Notes under the pieces: model-generated
What the model was told of the DNA's origin: nothing
What the model saw: the letters and a program-made list of their open reading frames with translations, nothing else
The model's database searches: none
Part shown: one piece after another, positions 29,611 to 32,779 of the stretch
How the letters are laid out: each line of letters begins with the position of its first letter
How positions within the stretch are numbered: position 1 is the stretch's first letter
From: Sperchopsis tessellata
Taxonomy: Eukaryota > Arthropoda > Insecta > Coleoptera > Hydrophilidae
Assembly: GCA_033557685.1 (NCBI GenBank)
Contig: JAWQRN010000260.1
Span: 1 to 32,779, forward strand
DNA length: 32,779 nucleotides
Direction: 5' to 3'
Program-made: the position numbers and the translations under genes

Positions 29611-31880
29611 TAATAAATATCGCAGATAATGTACGCACTTCTACACTAAAACACAGCATACACAGAACTTTCAATGTAGGAATAATTTCTACAAAGCTAA
29701 TGAATCGAGTAACCATATTAGTTGATTCAACATTTCTAGCACGAAAACGATAATTATTTGTATTTTGAATACATTAGCAATAAATATGTTGGCGAAATTT
29801 TGGCCACACAGTGGTCATGGTTGGATCCAAATAATTTCGTGGGGGGAGTATTGTACAACGAAATTTCGGCACTGAATAAATATAAAAAATGTAATAGACT
29901 TCCGCGGTTATTATCTGTAAAATGTTTCATGATGAAAACCGTGTAGAAGCTTGTGAAAGTGCAGACATTTTGTCCACTGTTGCAAGGGATATTTTTAAGG
30001 CGAATGATGGTACTTCAACCTAGGAACTGAACATGGTTTCCATCCTGAAGTTCTACAGGGAATTCCAGGGCAAGAATAGTTACTGTAACCTAAACGTAAG
30101 CAGTCAAGGCGATTTTCTGGTGTTGGGTTCCAGTGTTTCAAATTGATAGAATCCAAAATGCATCGCACGGATTAATCGGGAATTCGAGGGGCCATTGTAA
30201 TACAAATACTTGAAAATATATAAAACATTTGATAGAAACACATTGCACAGCTTCAGCACAACTAGTGCCATACACTTCTCATAAAATATGAACATATAAT
30301 GATTCCACCCCTTTTGTGCAATCTAGCTTATACTGCACTTTAAAGGGATGAAATTGCACTAGATCGTGATATCTCTGCACAAGGTAACCTAGTACCTAAA
30401 ACGAAAGGTCTACCAACAATAGTCCTTTCCGGCGATCCCAACTTTAGCAGCAAATACAAAGTTTTGTGATATAGTCACAGTCTAATTATGTACTGGCCAT
30501 AATATAGTGAAATAATATAAATATAAATGTACAAATACAAATTAATTATGTGAAGATAGTACAAATAGTGCTACTTGAGTTAGATAATCAATTAGATAAG
30601 AACTTATCCGATCTGAAAGAACAAATAAACAGAAGCAGTTACGTACTTACTTGGCGCATTATGGTAATAGGGGGGATCCACTCTGTAACTTCATGGTTTA
30701 AAATAAGAAGGAATTATTTCCGACAGTTCCCAAACATTTATAAAACAATTTATTTAATAGTACGTGTTCTTCTTTATTACTGGCATACGGGATCGGTGCC
30801 CATGTTGCGCCGGTGAATTTTATAATTGATTTCTTTCAACTTATTTTTTTTACAATTCTATCTTTATATAGAACCATTGAAACTGTATTTATGTTTAAAA
30901 ATAAAAAAACATAACCCACAAAACTATTATGCACTAACAAAACCTCTAAGAGGAATCTTAAGAAAGATTTACCAATTAGGCTTAGGGGATTCAAACAAGT
31001 TTACCAAGATAAAAATGTGGAAAGCATCATTATTTTATGTGTCATCCTTCCCATGCTACTAATCTTCTCTGTATCGTCCCAATTATAGTATGGGTCAATC
31101 CATATCAGATCAACCATGATGGTTGCTGATAATTTCTTTTATTTTTTTACCTATGTTTGTGCTATATTCAGAGAGTTGAAAACAGGTATTCCTTAATATT
31201 TTAGATGTTCATTTTTTTTAAGCGGCCATGTTGTACAGGTGCGTCAGCCTATTTTGCAATTTACAGAGGTTTGCGTTAAACTCTGTAGCTTCTTGATTCT
31301 TTAAGATATTGAGTTCAAACAAAAACCATATTAAAGAGCATAAAATATACAACATTTTATGTTCAGTGTATATTTAGCCCTACTGAATTGTAAATAAACA
31401 AAACAAAATGGTAAATGTTAAGGTTTTCAAAATAAAAATCTTCTCTTTTGAAATTAAAAATTTTAAAGAAAAAACACTCACCTACCATTCTTTTCTGGAT
31501 AGCCTTTATAGTATACTACTTCCCAAAAAATTTTCATGCCTGAGAGTCACATCCCTTTTTATAATGGGTCTTCTAATTCTGCGATTTGTCTAAAATCGGG
31601 TATTTTCAACCTGAAATATCTCAGAAGGGACACACTTGAAACATCCACAATTTTCAGAAAACATTCTTTAATTGTGTTGTAATAAATGGTTAAAATTTCA
31701 TCACTGAGACTTTATTTGTTTTTGATTTACAAATTTTTAAAAATTGTTTTAATTTCAAGAGGCGCTATGAAGTGCAGATATTACATTGTAGTAAAATCTG
31801 AATAACACATTAGTAACATTAAGCAATATTTTTAACCTATTTATAGTTCACAATCTGAACAAAAGACATGTATATATACA
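29611..31880. other. AT-rich DNA with a few unassigned open frames
   Basis: A 62-codon plus frame at 29758-29946 contains GEILATQWSWLDPNNFVGG and is less biased than chance, but I recognise no family. Just after it a frame reads VEACESADILSTVARDIFKA before a stop, so this may be one broken protein. The 88-codon frame at 30550-30816 and others at 30826-31062 and 31408-31593 show no motifs. A 13-nt palindrome AACCATGATGGTT lies at 31112-31124. No kinase exon was found here on the minus strand. Confidence 0.4.
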
Positions 31881-31886
31881 GGTATA

Positions 31887-32779
31887 CCAGGTCTGTAAAT
31901 ATGAAACCAGATTTTTTTATAGAAAATACACATGAAAATGGTAAAAAATATTTTATTCAAAGTATTGCCCATCGCTAGCTAGCCATTTTTCCCATCTCTC
32001 TGGCAATTTGTGGATGCCACGCCAAAAAGAACTGTTGCTCTTTTGAGGCAAACCAATCATCGAGCCATAATCGTAAGAAGTGAAGCGCTGCTCAGCAATT
32101 GCGTGTCCCATCGATGTCAATAAGTTGTAATCGGATGTAGCCAAGTCCGGTGAGTAAGCCGCATGTGAAAGTATTTGCCTACTAAACGCCTCAATTGTTT
32201 CCTTGACAGGTTTTGCTGTGTTTGATGGTCCCACCAAACACAGAGCATTGTCTTCCATCCATAGCGATTTGGCCTTGCAGTCGATGTCGCTGGTTTGCTT
32301 GGAGTTACCCATGATCTTTTACACTTCTCGAAATATATCCATTTTTCATCGACAGTCACAATTCAATGGAGAAATGATTTTCTTTTGTACCTGGCGAGCA
32401 GCATTTCGCAAGTGGCTTTTCAGTTTTCCTGCTGCCTTTCATTCAGATCATGTGGAACCCATTTTTCCACCTTCTGGATCTTTCCCGTGGCTTTCAAATG
32501 TATGGAGACGGCTTCTCGTGTCACATTTAATTGATCCGAGAGTTGTTGTTGCGTTTGAGCATCATCCTCATCCAACAATGCTTGCAATTCCAAGTCTTCA
32601 ACCTTTCTCGGTGGTCTTCAACGTTCTTCATTTCTCAGGTCAAAATCACCACTTTTGAATTTTTTAAACCACTCATTGCACTGTGATTTACCAAGAGAAT
32701 GCTCGACAAGCATTCGATGCGATTCTGTAGCAGTTTTCTTCAAATGGTAACAGAAAATCAATGCTGTCCGCAAATCGTA
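31887..32779 (-). mobile_element. Mariner element, 3' portion (continues past the window edge)
   Basis: The 3' terminus is at 31887, where TA (31885-31886) abuts CCAGGTCTGTAAATATGAAA, a typical mariner terminal repeat. The transposase stop codon lies 66 bases inside it. The 5' end lies beyond 32779. Insertion at TA is the rule for this superfamily. Mauritiana-type relatives are suggested by motif similarity to Mos1. Confidence 0.85.
31953..32779 (-). pseudogene. Mariner transposase, broken
   Basis: From the window edge the frame reads ALIFCYHLKKTATESHRML in the helix-turn-helix domain, then KSGDFDLRNEER, the linker LQALLDEDDAQTQQQL, and KWVPHDLNER. The first catalytic Asp follows in IVTVDEKWIYF (VTGDEKW is usual), then TARPNRYG and MLCVWWD. 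In-frame stops occur at 32618-32620, 32420-32422 and 32363-32365. Right after WWD the sequence jumps, out of frame, to NTAKPVKETIEAF. About 55-60 residues that normally contain the HDNA motif and second catalytic Asp are missing. The third Asp block SPDLATSDYN and the end GIHKLPERW...DGQYFE remain. Around 32025-32075 a short double frameshift hides WLDDWFASKEQQFF in another frame. The spacer before KSGDFD is also short. It cannot encode an active enzyme. Confidence 0.9.

Noticed and set aside
32203..32658. 151-codon open frame on the plus strand
   Set aside because: It is antisense to the mariner transposase relic, whose minus-strand reading gives all the family motifs, so this frame is a shadow.

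Overview
This is AT-rich nuclear DNA from an animal, most probably an insect. The evidence is a spliced casein kinase 1 alpha gene with GT/AG introns, long introns, and a dense set of decayed animal transposons (mariner, Tc1-like, Tigger/pogo, hAT, an RTE-type LINE, tRNA-derived SINEs, a TTAA-type miniature element). I see no bacterial operon structure, rRNA, convincing functional tRNA or CRISPR array. The species cannot be fixed from the sequence alone.

The only gene that looks functional is casein kinase 1 alpha on the minus strand. Two exons are in the window: a 520-base exon (22230-22749) carrying most of the kinase catalytic domain, and a 3' exon (20031-20264) carrying the end of the domain and the tail. 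They join in phase with a textbook donor and acceptor. The exon(s) for roughly the first 80 residues (the ATP-binding lobe) were not found in the remaining 10 kb upstream. If the gene is complete, its first intron is very long and loaded with transposon relics.

Layout from left to right. 1-2.7 kb: featureless AT-rich DNA. 2.7-4.1 kb: a SINE candidate, a dispersed ~105-bp repeat pair and a 280-bp foldback element with ~100-bp arms. 5.3 kb: one unrecognised ORF. 6.4-6.9 kb: a second foldback element. 7.3-7.8 kb: two arrays of a 23-bp AATAATCGAT-type repeat. 10.0-10.6 kb: an RTE-type LINE tail (minus) beside a mariner C-terminal relic (plus). 11.5-12.1 kb: a tandem duplication and a tRNA-like SINE head. 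15.4-16.8 kb: a Tc1-like terminus, a family of short repeats and a broken Tc1 transposase. 17.2-17.4 kb: a 185-bp piggyBac-type miniature element. 18.4-18.5 kb: a (TA)n hairpin. 20.0-22.7 kb: the kinase exons. 24.1-26.2 kb: a decayed hAT transposase. 26.3-26.6 kb: a 33-bp duplication followed by a 50-bp inverted repeat enclosing a hammerhead-ribozyme-like core. 27.4-29.6 kb: a decayed Tigger element. 31.9 kb to the end: a mariner copy with stops, frameshifts and a deletion that removes the second catalytic Asp.

The most intriguing candidate is at 26428-26619. A hammerhead-like core (CTGATGA, short stem II, GAAA, short stem III, TC) ends exactly where the right arm of a clean 50-nt inverted repeat begins, an arrangement reminiscent of Penelope-like retroelements. 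All motif calls are by eye. No homology search or folding program was run.
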